NCBI GenBank assembly: GCA_022835495.1
Contig: BQOK01000001.1
Coordinates: 1,240,001 to 1,304,000, forward strand
Direction: 5' to 3'
Origin: Oscillospiraceae bacterium
GTDB taxonomy: Bacteria > Bacillota > Clostridia > Oscillospirales > Ruminococcaceae
Length of the DNA: 64,000 bases
Every line of letters starts with the position of its first letter. Within the stretch, counting starts at the first letter, position 1. A program made the translations under genes and the position numbers. Shown here piece by piece: positions 15,954 through 23,557 of this stretch. The notes beneath the pieces were generated by a model that saw only the letters and a list, made by a program, of their open reading frames with translations, did not search any database and was not told the DNA's origin.

Positions 15954-15990
15954 CAAAAGAGGCTGGAAGCAAACGCTTCCAGCCTCTTTT
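15954..15990. terminator. Bidirectional terminator between the oxidoreductase and the M56 peptidase genes
   Basis: CAAAAGAGGCTGGAAGC pairs perfectly with GCTTCCAGCCTCTTTTG around AAAC. It serves both convergent genes. Confidence 0.9.
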
Positions 15991-16004
15991 GATAAGCTGC
16001 CTTT

Positions 16005-18335
16005 TTAAGCTGCGGCGGGCGAGAGCAAAATGCTCTGGGCAATGGCGGTGAGCTGCTCGTCGGTCACCGCGTTGTAATCGAAGTACATGGCAATGTAAAC
16101 GCCCAGGGTATCTTCGTGGCTCAGAACGCCCTTTTTGTACCACATATCCCAGCCCTGTTCGCCGCCGTCCTCCCACAGATAGGTGGCAGGATCGGCGGGG
16201 GCGGGCAGCACGGGGGAGTGGAAGCCCGCCAGGCAGGTGGCGCTGCTGGCCGTGGCGGTGCGGCTGACTTCGGTGTACTCAAAATCCCAGCCCATGTGGT
16301 TGGGCACCATGATCGTGCTGTATACCGCCCGGGGGTTTTCGGTGGCTTCTTCAGGGGGGAGAGGCTCGTACACGTCGTACAAAAGCGCACCCACCTGCCT
16401 GCCGCCCTGCAGGATGGGCACCTTGCCCCAGAGGGTAGAGTCCTCGACCGAAGCCTCCACTTCCGAGGCGTCGGCGGGGACCTGGAACGCAAAGCCTTCG
16501 GGCAGCGCCAGGGTCACGGTGAAGGGGGCCACGTTGTAGATGGAGCCGTTGTAAGGGGTCTCCCAGCCGCCGTAGGCGGGCATGGTGATGCTGCGGCGGG
16601 CAAAGCCCTCCGGCGCCACCGGGGCGGGGTCCGCGGCCGGGGTGGGGGCGGGCAGCACATCTTCCAGCAGGGTCAGGCTGGCGGCGATGGCGGCGAGCTG
16701 CTCCGGCGCGGCGGCGCCAGCGGCCAGTTCCAGCGCGGCATAGCGCATGAGCCGGTCGTCCCACGCAAGGATGCCGTCGTTTTCAAAGGCAAGGCCGGTG
16801 GGCGAGGCGTCGGCAGGGTAGCTCACCCGGCAGACCGCGTTCTCGGTGGTTTCGGTTTGGGAAACGGGGGTATAGGCGTTGTCCCAGCTGACATTGCCGC
16901 TCATGATCCAGTAGTAGCGGGCCTTGTAGCCGTGGCCGTAAAAATCGTCGTCCCCGTTGATCTGGCCCTCAAAATAGGTGTCGTAACCCAGGGTGCCCAC
17001 AAGGCTGCCCGCCTGGTCGTACAGGTTGAAAGGCGCGTTTACCCCAGCCGCCAGGCAGGCCTCACCCGCTTGGGCGGGGCGCAGCTGCCAGTCCTCGGGC
17101 AGCTGCAGGCTGGCCCTCAAGGCAGGCTTTTGTTCTTCCCAGCCCTCCACGCCGTCCAGCACCTGGCAGCGGATGGAGCGGGGGGCGGCTTCACCGCCCT
17201 GGATCTCGGTGCGCGCTTTGGCATAGGGCGCAAAATCTACAAATACCTGCTTGTAGCCCTGGGGGACATCGGGGGCGGCAGGGTCCGCAGAGGCGGCGGG
17301 GGCAGCCACGCTGCAGCCCACCAGCGCCCCCAAAAGAGCGGTGGTGGCCAGGGTGGCGGCCAGCACCAGCGCCCCGCCCCGTTTTTTGCCAGGGGTAAGG
17401 ATGTTGGCGAACCGGCGGGCCAGGCTGCCCTTGCCGCCCCGGAAATAGGTGGTCAGCACGGGGGCCCGGCCCTGGCCCTGCCGGATGCAGGCCAGGATCG
17501 CCTCGCTGTAGGCGCGGCGCTGCTCCGGGGGAGCGGCGCGCAGCACCTCGTCGTCACAGCGCAGCTCCAGATCCGCCCAGGCCTGGCGCAGCAGCAGCCA
17601 CACCAGCGGGTTGAACCAGTGCAGGCAGGCGGCTGCCAGCAGCACCAGCCGGTACCAGAGATCGCCCCGTTTTAAATGGGTCAGCTCGTGCCGCAGCACA
17701 CAGCTCAGATCGCCGGGGTCCATCTCCTCTGTGGGCAGCAGCACGGTGGGCTGGAAAAGGCCCGCCGCCATGGGGCAGGGCACGGCGGGGTTTACCAGCA
17801 GCCGGGCGCGCCGCACGCCCAGATCCTGGCGGCAGAGCTCCCACAGCTGCCGGGTGGCCGGTGCGCTGGGGGGGCGCGCCCACCGCACCGCCCGGCGGTA
17901 AAAACGCAGGCTGGAACCCAGGTGCCACACGCCGCACAGGGCCGCCCCCGCCAGCCAGACCAGGGCCAGCGCAGCCAGCACCTCCCGGGTGGAGACGGCG
18001 GGCGCAGGGGCCGGAGCCGGGGCCTGCGGGACCTGCCCGGCGGGGAGGTTTTCGGCCGCGCCGCCGGGGGCGGAGGCCGGCGCGCCGCCGGAAGCCGGGG
18101 CCGCACCGGGAGCCAGGGGCTGCTGCACGGCGGCGGGCAATTCCACCCGGGCGAGGGAGGCGGGCAGCGCCAGGTCAAAGGGCAGCAGCAGGCGCACCGC
18201 CAGCACCAGCCACACCCAGTATTTCCAGCGGGCGGCCGCATGCCGGTTCAGAGGGCGGCTTAAAAGGGCAAGGGCCAGCGCCACCAGACCCACCGTTGCC
18301 GATACGCCCAGTACCGCTAAAAAGCCTTCAACCAT
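16005..18335 (-). CDS. BlaR1/MecR1-type M56 membrane metalloprotease with a duplicated sensor domain
   Basis: A 776-residue sensor-protease. The N-terminal part has membrane helices at about 1-27, 38-58 and 118-140, split by a long Pro/Ala-rich loop. The M56 zinc site is RHELTHLKRGD at about 215, with the acidic ligand region DLELRCDDE near 255. A further helix (about 322-342) leads to a 430-residue outer region. In BlaR1 this outer part is a penicillin-binding domain, but no serine SxxK motif is visible here. Instead there seem to be two copies of one alpha/beta unit (about 360-565 and 575-773). Both copies contain VG(T/A)LxYDxY, a YxxIMxxNxxWD-type segment, YTxVS and a final EQLxAIAxS helix. 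It overlaps the blaI-like repressor gene by 8 bp. Confidence 0.85.
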   Translation of the reverse strand: MVEGFLAVLGVSATVGLVALALALLSRPLNRHAAARWKYWVWLVLAVRLLLPFDLALPASLARVELPAAVQQPLAPGAAPASGGAPASAPGGAAENLPAGQVPQAPAPAPAPAVSTREVLAALALVWLAGAALCGVWHLGSSLRFYRRAVRWARPPSAPATRQLWELCRQDLGVRRARLLVNPAVPCPMAAGLFQPTVLLPTEEMDPGDLSCVLRHELTHLKRGDLWYRLVLLAAACLHWFNPLVWLLLRQAWADLELRCDDEVLRAAPPEQRRAYSEAILACIRQGQGRAPVLTTYFRGGKGSLARRFANILTPGKKRGGALVLAATLATTALLGALVGCSVAAPAASADPAAPDVPQGYKQVFVDFAPYAKARTEIQGGEAAPRSIRCQVLDGVEGWEEQKPALRASLQLPEDWQLRPAQAGEACLAAGVNAPFNLYDQAGSLVGTLGYDTYFEGQINGDDDFYGHGYKARYYWIMSGNVSWDNAYTPVSQTETTENAVCRVSYPADASPTGLAFENDGILAWDDRLMRYAALELAAGAAAPEQLAAIAASLTLLEDVLPAPTPAADPAPVAPEGFARRSITMPAYGGWETPYNGSIYNVAPFTVTLALPEGFAFQVPADASEVEASVEDSTLWGKVPILQGGRQVGALLYDVYEPLPPEEATENPRAVYSTIMVPNHMGWDFEYTEVSRTATASSATCLAGFHSPVLPAPADPATYLWEDGGEQGWDMWYKKGVLSHEDTLGVYIAMYFDYNAVTDEQLTAIAQSILLSPAAA

Positions 18336-18723
18336 TCTGATCGCCCCCCTCCAGTGTGTCGATGAGCGCCCGAAGTTCTTCCAGCTCTGCGTTGCCGATG
18401 GCCTGGCTGCCGTAAAGCCCGGCCACCAGGCTGGGCAGGCTGCCCGCGTGCAGCCGCTGCAGAAAGCTGCTGCTCTCCCGCGCTTTGTACTCCGCCTCGC
18501 TTACCAGCGCGCTGTAATAGTTGGTGCGGGTGGAGCGGTCGCACGCAACGAAGCCCTTGTCCGCCAGGCGGGCCAGGGTGGTCATCAGGGCAGAGAGCGG
18601 CCAGTCCCGCTTGCCGCGCAGCTGTTCCAGCAGCCAGGTGGAGGTCACAGGCCCGGGGGCCTGCCAGATGGCAAGCATGATGTCCAGTTCTGCGTCGCCC
18701 AGCTTTTTTCGTTCCTGTTTCAT
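18328..18723 (-). CDS. BlaI/MecI/CopY-family transcriptional repressor
   Basis: A 131-residue winged-helix repressor: KKLGDAELDIMLAIWQAPGP at the start, WPLSALMTTLARLADKGFV as recognition helix and wing, and a helical dimerisation tail. In the BlaI/BlaR1 system the membrane protease triggers cleavage of the repressor; the same logic is expected here because the gene lies directly upstream of, and overlaps, an M56 protease gene. No beta-lactamase gene is adjacent, so the controlled targets are unknown and may be only this operon. A palindrome overlaps its promoter and could be its operator. Confidence 0.9.
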   Translation of the reverse strand: MKQERKKLGDAELDIMLAIWQAPGPVTSTWLLEQLRGKRDWPLSALMTTLARLADKGFVACDRSTRTNYYSALVSEAEYKARESSSFLQRLHAGSLPSLVAGLYGSQAIGNAELEELRALIDTLEGGDQNG

Positions 18724-18758
18724 GGCGTATTCCCTCTTTTATTATCTTTATGAATACT

Positions 18759-18786
18759 ATTATACGATTGCATAATGAAAAGTCAA
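18759..18786 (-). promoter_or_regulatory. Promoter and putative operator of the blaI-blaR1-like operon
   Basis: On the minus strand TTGACT (18786-18781) and TATAAT (18764-18759) are 16 bp apart. The dyad ATTATAC-GATT-GCATAAT (18759-18776) covers the -10 box and spacer with one mismatch between its 7-bp arms, a suitable autoregulatory operator. Confidence 0.65.
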
Positions 18787-18871
18787 GGCAGGACCTGCAC
18801 AAAGTTTGCAGGGAAAGATTGGCAAAAAGTGCCGCCCGCGCTTTTTGCGCTAAGTAAACCGCCCAAACGGC

Positions 18872-18901
18872 TTGCGGGCGGGGGGCGCGGCGTGGTATGA
18901 T
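18872..18901 (+). promoter_or_regulatory. Sigma-A-type promoter for the rRNA methyltransferase gene
   Basis: TTGCGG (18872-18877) and TATGAT (18896-18901), 18 bp apart. The 246-bp gap between this gene and the repressor otherwise holds only the divergent repressor promoter. Confidence 0.6.
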
Positions 18902-18969
18902 TGCAATACGAACATTCACACCGGCACGGCCAACGGGAGCCGCGCCGCGCCCAAAGGAGTTTGCCTTTT

Positions 18970-20079
18970 ATGAACTATAATCTCATCGCCCCCTGCTATT
19001 TCGGAACCGAGAGCACCGCCGCCTTTGAGGTGCGCCGCCTGGGCGCAGAAGACGTGCAGGTTACCGACGGGCGCATCGCCTTTGCCGGCGGGGCCGAATT
19101 GATCGCCGCCGCGAACCTGAACCTGCGCTGCGCCGAGCGGGTGCTGGTGCTGCTGAAAAGCTATGCGGCCTTTACCTTTGACGAGCTGTTCGACGGGGTG
19201 GCCGCCATTCCCTGGGAGGAGCTGCTGCCCGCCGACGCCCAGTTCCCCGTGAAGGGGTCCAGCCTTTCCAGCGTTCTTTCCAGCGTGCCCGCCTGCCAGA
19301 GCATTGTGAAAAAGGCGGTGGTGGAGCGGCTGAAAAAGGGCCACAGGGTGCTGATGCTGCCCGAGACCGGCGCGCTTTACAAGATCCGTTTTTCCATCCG
19401 CAAAAACCAGGTGGAGATCATGCTGGACACCAGCGGTGACGGCCTGCACAAGCGGGGCTACCGCCGCAATGCCACCGGGGCCCCCATCAAGGAGACCCTG
19501 GCCGCCGCCATTGCCGACCTGGGCCGTGTGCGGCGTGACAGCCAGGTGGCCGACCCCTTCTGCGGCAGCGGCACGTTGGTGATCGAGGCCGCGCAGAAGG
19601 CCATGAACATCGCGCCCGGCCTGCGGCGGCGCTTTGCAGCCGAGCACTACAGCTTCTGCCCGCCTGCGGTGTGGGCGGCTCAGCGGGAAAAGGCCCTGGC
19701 CGAGGTGAAAAAGGACGCCGCGTTTGAAGGGGTGGGGTACGACATCGACCCGCAGGCCGTGGAACTGGCCGCCCAGAACGCGCGCCTGGCGGGGGTGGGC
19801 GACCGCTGCCGCTTTGAGGCGGCCGAGGTGAAGGATTTTGCCCCGGGGCTGGAGCAGATCGTGCTGGCGAACCCCCCGTACGGCGAGCGGCTGGGCGATC
19901 TTGCCGCTGCCGCGCGCCTGGCGGGCGAATTGGGCGCGGCGCTGGAAAAGCACCCGGTGAGCGGGGCCTATATCATCACCGCCGACGCGGACTTTGAAAA
20001 GCATTTCGGCAAAAAGGCCAACCGCCGCCGCAAGCTGTATAACGGCATGATCCCCTGCCAGGTATACATGTATTTTTGA
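18970..20079 (+). CDS. THUMP-domain class I SAM-dependent RNA methyltransferase (RlmL/YpsC-like)
   Basis: A 369-residue methyltransferase. Residues about 1-160 form a ferredoxin-like/THUMP RNA-binding region. VADPFCGSGTLVIEAA at about 196 is the SAM-binding loop, GYDIDPQAVELAAQNARLAG at about 256 is the acidic loop, and LANPPYGERLGD at about 300 is the NPPY catalytic motif of N-methylating enzymes. This matches YpsC/RlmL N-domain proteins that make m2G in 23S rRNA; the exact nucleotide is inferred. ATG 18970 follows AAAGGAG. A DUF3788 gene follows 35 bp later. Confidence 0.88.
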   Translation: MNYNLIAPCYFGTESTAAFEVRRLGAEDVQVTDGRIAFAGGAELIAAANLNLRCAERVLVLLKSYAAFTFDELFDGVAAIPWEELLPADAQFPVKGSSLSSVLSSVPACQSIVKKAVVERLKKGHRVLMLPETGALYKIRFSIRKNQVEIMLDTSGDGLHKRGYRRNATGAPIKETLAAAIADLGRVRRDSQVADPFCGSGTLVIEAAQKAMNIAPGLRRRFAAEHYSFCPPAVWAAQREKALAEVKKDAAFEGVGYDIDPQAVELAAQNARLAGVGDRCRFEAAEVKDFAPGLEQIVLANPPYGERLGDLAAAARLAGELGAALEKHPVSGAYIITADADFEKHFGKKANRRRKLYNGMIPCQVYMYF

Positions 20080-20114
20080 GCGGAGCGTGCAGCAAAAAGA
20101 AAAGGAGCTTTTGT

Positions 20115-20558
20115 ATGAGCGAACTAAATGCCCGGCAGCCCACCCTTCAGGAGATCGGCGAGCGGATAAAAAGCCCGCTCTGGAACGAGCTGTGCGGCTA
20201 CATTGAGGCCGCGTACGGCGTGCAGCCCAGCGTGGAGTACAGCAAATGCTCCGGCGCCCCGGGCTGGAACGTAAAGTACAAAAAGGGCGGCAAGGCCCTG
20301 TGCACCCTTTACCCGGGCGAGGGCTGCTTTACGGCACTGGTGGCGGTGGGCCAAAAGCTTGCCCCGGCTGCCGAGGCCCTGCTGGGCAGCTTTGACGCCA
20401 GCGTGCAGAAAACCTATTGGAATGCAGGCATGCTGTGCGGCACCCGCTGGCTCATGATTGAGGTCACAAGCCCGGCCGTTGTGCGGGACGTAAAGCAGCT
20501 GCTGGCCTTGCGGGTGCCGGTGAAGAGCGGCAAAAAAACGCAGAGCCCACAGCAATAA
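20115..20558 (+). CDS. DUF3788 family protein
   Basis: A 147-residue soluble protein. The pattern WNELCGYIEAAYGVQPSVEYS, PGWNVKYKKGGKALCTLYPGEG and CFTALVAVG agrees with the DUF3788 family, small cytosolic proteins of unknown function found across Firmicutes and Bacteroidetes. The C-terminal 25 residues are basic. ATG 20115 follows AAAGGAG. It probably shares a transcript with the methyltransferase and is closed by a perfect terminator. Confidence 0.8.
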   Translation: MSELNARQPTLQEIGERIKSPLWNELCGYIEAAYGVQPSVEYSKCSGAPGWNVKYKKGGKALCTLYPGEGCFTALVAVGQKLAPAAEALLGSFDASVQKTYWNAGMLCGTRWLMIEVTSPAVVRDVKQLLALRVPVKSGKKTQSPQQ

Positions 20559-20580
20559 AAGCGCGCTGTGCCAGGCGCGC

Positions 20581-20623
20581 ATCACAAAGAACGCCCGCTT
20601 TCAAAAGCGGGCGTTCTTTGTGA
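20581..20623. terminator. Bidirectional terminator
   Basis: ATCACAAAGAACGCCCGCTT is mirrored exactly by AAGCGGGCGTTCTTTGTGAT around a TTCAA-like loop. It separates the convergent DUF3788 and GT-C-like genes. Confidence 0.9.
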
Positions 20624-20641
20624 TGCATGGGAAAAAGCGGT

Positions 20642-22525
20642 TCAGCCGGGTGTGCGGTAAATGGAGTAACCTCCCTGCTGGAACACGAGCTCACAATTTT
20701 GCCGGTACCAGGCTTCATCCACTGCAAAAGCGCCCCGCTCCCAGCCCGAAACAGCCACATACTCCACGCCCCAGCGGGCCAGCGCCCCGGCGGAGGGGGC
20801 TTCGTACAGCTCCTGCACGGCTGCCTGCTGGGCGGTGTAATTGCGGCCATGGTAGAATACATAGCTGGGGCTGCCGCACAAAACGCTGCGCCCCGCAAGG
20901 CTGGCTATGGCGTTTACATGCTGGGTGCCGGTAAGAAACAGCGCATGGGGGTCCGTTTGCTCTTTTGCGTACCGGGCGGCGGCGATGCCATCGGCGCTGA
21001 ACTGTTCGTAGCCGCTCACCATCTCGCGCCCCACTGTGAGCACGCTGCCCAGGGTGGCCGCCGCGATGCACAGCGCCGCCAGGCAGACGCGCACGCTTTT
21101 TTTGTCCACCCGGCGGGCAAGATCCACCAGGAGGTTTGCCACCAGGATGCAGCCCAGAAGGTGCCAGACGAACAGGAGCTTGTTGTTGTCGTAGTTGTTG
21201 GGCTGGAACACCACAAGCTCGCTCACCAGCAGGATCAGAAGCCCCCCGCCATACATCCAGCGCAGCGAGCGCCCCGCCCACAAAAAAGCGGGCACCAGCA
21301 GCAGATAGACCAGCCCGATGTTTTTGATGTAAAACCAAAAGTAGCCGTCGCCCTCGTTCGCCCAGTTGAAGTGCCAGCGCAAAAAGCCCACGCCCTCCTG
21401 CGTGGCGGGCAGCACCTGGGTGAGCACCTGGGGCAGCCAGGCGGCCGCCGCAAGGCCCGCAAAGGCGAGCCAGGGCCCCAGCGCGGCTTTGGTGCGCGGC
21501 CCCACGGCCAGCTGCCGCAAAAACAGCACGGCGCACACCAGCACCAGGGCAAGCGCCGAGTGGGTATGCACAAGGGGCAGGGGGGCGGCCAGCAGCACCA
21601 GTGCCTTCCACAGATGCTTTTCCCCCTGCAGGGCAAACCTTGCCAGCAGGAACAGCGCGGGGAAAAGCAGCGCCCAGCCCATCAGGGTGGCCCGCTGGGG
21701 GATCAGCAGATCCACCACCGGGTTGACCCAGCGCACGTTTTCCTGCACGTAGTTGGTGGGGGGTTCGTAAAAAGCGGTGAAAATTCGGGTGAAGTTGCCC
21801 TTATCGCCCCCCAGGAAATAGGCGAAGCCAAAACCGCTGCCCATGAAAAACAGCCAATAGGCAAGGCTTGCCTTGCCCCGCCCGTCCAAGAGGGCGTGGG
21901 CCAGCAGCCAGCCCCCGCCGAACACCGCCAGCAGCGCCAGGCACTGGGGGAGAAGGCAGGCGAGCTTGAGCCCCGCGCCCAGCAAGAGGAACACGCTGGA
22001 TACCGTTTCGCACAAAAACGGGTAGCCGTAAGCCCCTTCGCCGGCCAGCAGGGGATAGCGGGGCGGAAAATCGCCCTGCTGGGCAATGGACTGGATGAAG
22101 GCCAGGTGCATGGGCAGGTCGCCATAGGTGCTTTGGCCGCACCAGTAGGCGCCGCCCTTTAAATACAGCGTGTGGGTGAACAGCAGCCACACCGCGAGAA
22201 CCAGCAGGGGCAGCACGCAGAGCCAGAAGGGCCAGCCCAGCGGCGCGCCGCCGCTTTTTTGCGCCCGGGGTACGCGGGCCTCGGCCCAAAGGCAGCCCCC
22301 CAGAACGGCGCCCGCGGCGGCAAGGGCCAGCAGCGCCGCCGCCAGGGTGAAGCCCAGTGCCAGCGCGGCCAGCGCCGGCAGGGCGGCCAGCAGGGCAAGG
22401 CCCAGCGCGGCCGCCAGCACCAGCGTGCCCTCGGGCGGCAGGCCGGGGGCCAGCCGCCGCGCCAGCAAAAGGCCGGCCGCCAGAAAGACTGCCAGGTATA
22501 AAACGCTCAAAAGGTTCCCAAGCAT
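20642..22525 (-). CDS. Polytopic membrane protein, GT-C glycosyltransferase-like
   Basis: A 627-residue protein with many hydrophobic helices (at least 11) and a soluble C-terminal part of about 120 residues. After the first four helices there is an outer loop with GQSTYGDLPMHLAFIQSIAQ, then FPPRYPLLAGEGAYGYPFLC. An acidic residue in the first large extracytoplasmic loop followed by many helices is the plan of GT-C glycosyltransferases that use lipid-linked sugars, but I cannot name the family. The start at 22525 follows GGAGGG and lies 1 bp after the stop of the radical SAM gene, so the two are coexpressed. An alternative is a sugar or polymer transporter. Confidence 0.6.
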   Translation of the reverse strand: MLGNLLSVLYLAVFLAAGLLLARRLAPGLPPEGTLVLAAALGLALLAALPALAALALGFTLAAALLALAAAGAVLGGCLWAEARVPRAQKSGGAPLGWPFWLCVLPLLVLAVWLLFTHTLYLKGGAYWCGQSTYGDLPMHLAFIQSIAQQGDFPPRYPLLAGEGAYGYPFLCETVSSVFLLLGAGLKLACLLPQCLALLAVFGGGWLLAHALLDGRGKASLAYWLFFMGSGFGFAYFLGGDKGNFTRIFTAFYEPPTNYVQENVRWVNPVVDLLIPQRATLMGWALLFPALFLLARFALQGEKHLWKALVLLAAPLPLVHTHSALALVLVCAVLFLRQLAVGPRTKAALGPWLAFAGLAAAAWLPQVLTQVLPATQEGVGFLRWHFNWANEGDGYFWFYIKNIGLVYLLLVPAFLWAGRSLRWMYGGGLLILLVSELVVFQPNNYDNNKLLFVWHLLGCILVANLLVDLARRVDKKSVRVCLAALCIAAATLGSVLTVGREMVSGYEQFSADGIAAARYAKEQTDPHALFLTGTQHVNAIASLAGRSVLCGSPSYVFYHGRNYTAQQAAVQELYEAPSAGALARWGVEYVAVSGWERGAFAVDEAWYRQNCELVFQQGGYSIYRTPG

Positions 22526-22526
22526 A

Positions 22527-23420
22527 TCACACGCCCTCCAGATCGAAGGGGGGCGTATACTCCTCCCTTGCACTGCTCTTTTCCTGCATGTAGCCCGCGG
22601 TGAGGCCAAGGTCCACCGCCCGGTTCACCACCTGCCGGTATTCCCAGGTGGAGATGCGGCGGCCCAGACGCCTGTGCCCGGCCGCCCGGTAAAAGGGGGT
22701 GTACTGGCTCATCAGGCTGGGCACAAAGCCGCCCCTGGGCAGACCGGCCATATAATCCAGCACGGCCAGGCTGTCGGCCAGGGCGCCGGGCAGCGCCAGA
22801 TGCCGCAGGATCACCCCGCGCGTCAGGTAGCCGGCGTCGTCGTACACCGGCGGCCCGGCCTGGGCCAGCATTTGGGCCACCGCGGCGCGGCATACTTCAA
22901 AATAGTCCGGCGCGGCCGAGTATTCCTGCGCCAGCGCGGGCGAAACATATTTTACGTCCGCCAGCCAAACATCCACGTACCCGGCCAGCGCGCGCACGGT
23001 TTCCACCGTTTCGTAGCCGCCCGTGTTCCACACCACCGGCAGGCGAAGGCCCGCCGCCCGCGCCTCGTCCAGCGCGGCGGTGACCCAGGGCAGCCACTGG
23101 GTGGCGGTGACCAGGTTCAGGTTGGCCGCGCCCTTTTGCTGCAGCTCCAAAAAAATTTCGGCCAGGCGGTGGAAGCTGAGCTCTTTGCCCAGGCCCTGCT
23201 GGCTCACCGCAAAATTTTGGCAGTAGCAGCAGCGCAGCGCACAGCCGGTAAAAAACACCGTGCCGCTGCCCCGCCGGCCGCTGATGCAGGGCTCCTCCCA
23301 GAAATGCAGGGCGGCGCGGGCCGCTTTCAGGGTTGCCCCCGCCCCGCAAAAGCCAGCGCCGGCGCGCCGGTCGGCGCCGCAGCGCCGCGGGCACAGTTCG
23401 CAGTGGACCGGAAGTTCCAT
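22527..23420 (-). CDS. PflX-like radical SAM protein (COG1313)
   Basis: A 297-residue radical SAM protein related to pyruvate formate-lyase activating enzymes. The N-terminus has a CELCPRRC motif, and the radical SAM cluster motif is GCALRCCYCQNF (CxxxCxxC) at about 65. Later segments VVWNTGGYE and VWLADVKY fit the PflX/COG1313 group, whose targets are unknown. I placed the start at 23420 (MELPVHCELC) because AAGGAGG lies 8 bp upstream; the frame is open further but without a ribosome site. It is the first gene of a two-gene operon with the GT-C-like membrane protein. Confidence 0.82.
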   Translation of the reverse strand: MELPVHCELCPRRCGADRRAGAGFCGAGATLKAARAALHFWEEPCISGRRGSGTVFFTGCALRCCYCQNFAVSQQGLGKELSFHRLAEIFLELQQKGAANLNLVTATQWLPWVTAALDEARAAGLRLPVVWNTGGYETVETVRALAGYVDVWLADVKYVSPALAQEYSAAPDYFEVCRAAVAQMLAQAGPPVYDDAGYLTRGVILRHLALPGALADSLAVLDYMAGLPRGGFVPSLMSQYTPFYRAAGHRRLGRRISTWEYRQVVNRAVDLGLTAGYMQEKSSAREEYTPPFDLEGV

Positions 23421-23486
23421 ACCGCCCGCCTCCTTTTCTGCCTCGCAAATTTTCTGTGGATATTGTACCATATTTTCATGGGAGTG

Positions 23487-23495
23487 TGCTATAAT
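23487..23495 (+). promoter_or_regulatory. Extended -10 promoter for fbp
   Basis: TGCTATAAT with a weak -35 region, about 60 bp before the fbp start. Confidence 0.55.
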
Positions 23496-23557
23496 GATGT
23501 TGCTTTGCCGATCGTGCAACCTTTGAAGCCGAAAAGCCAAAAGGAGGGACGCCGCCC

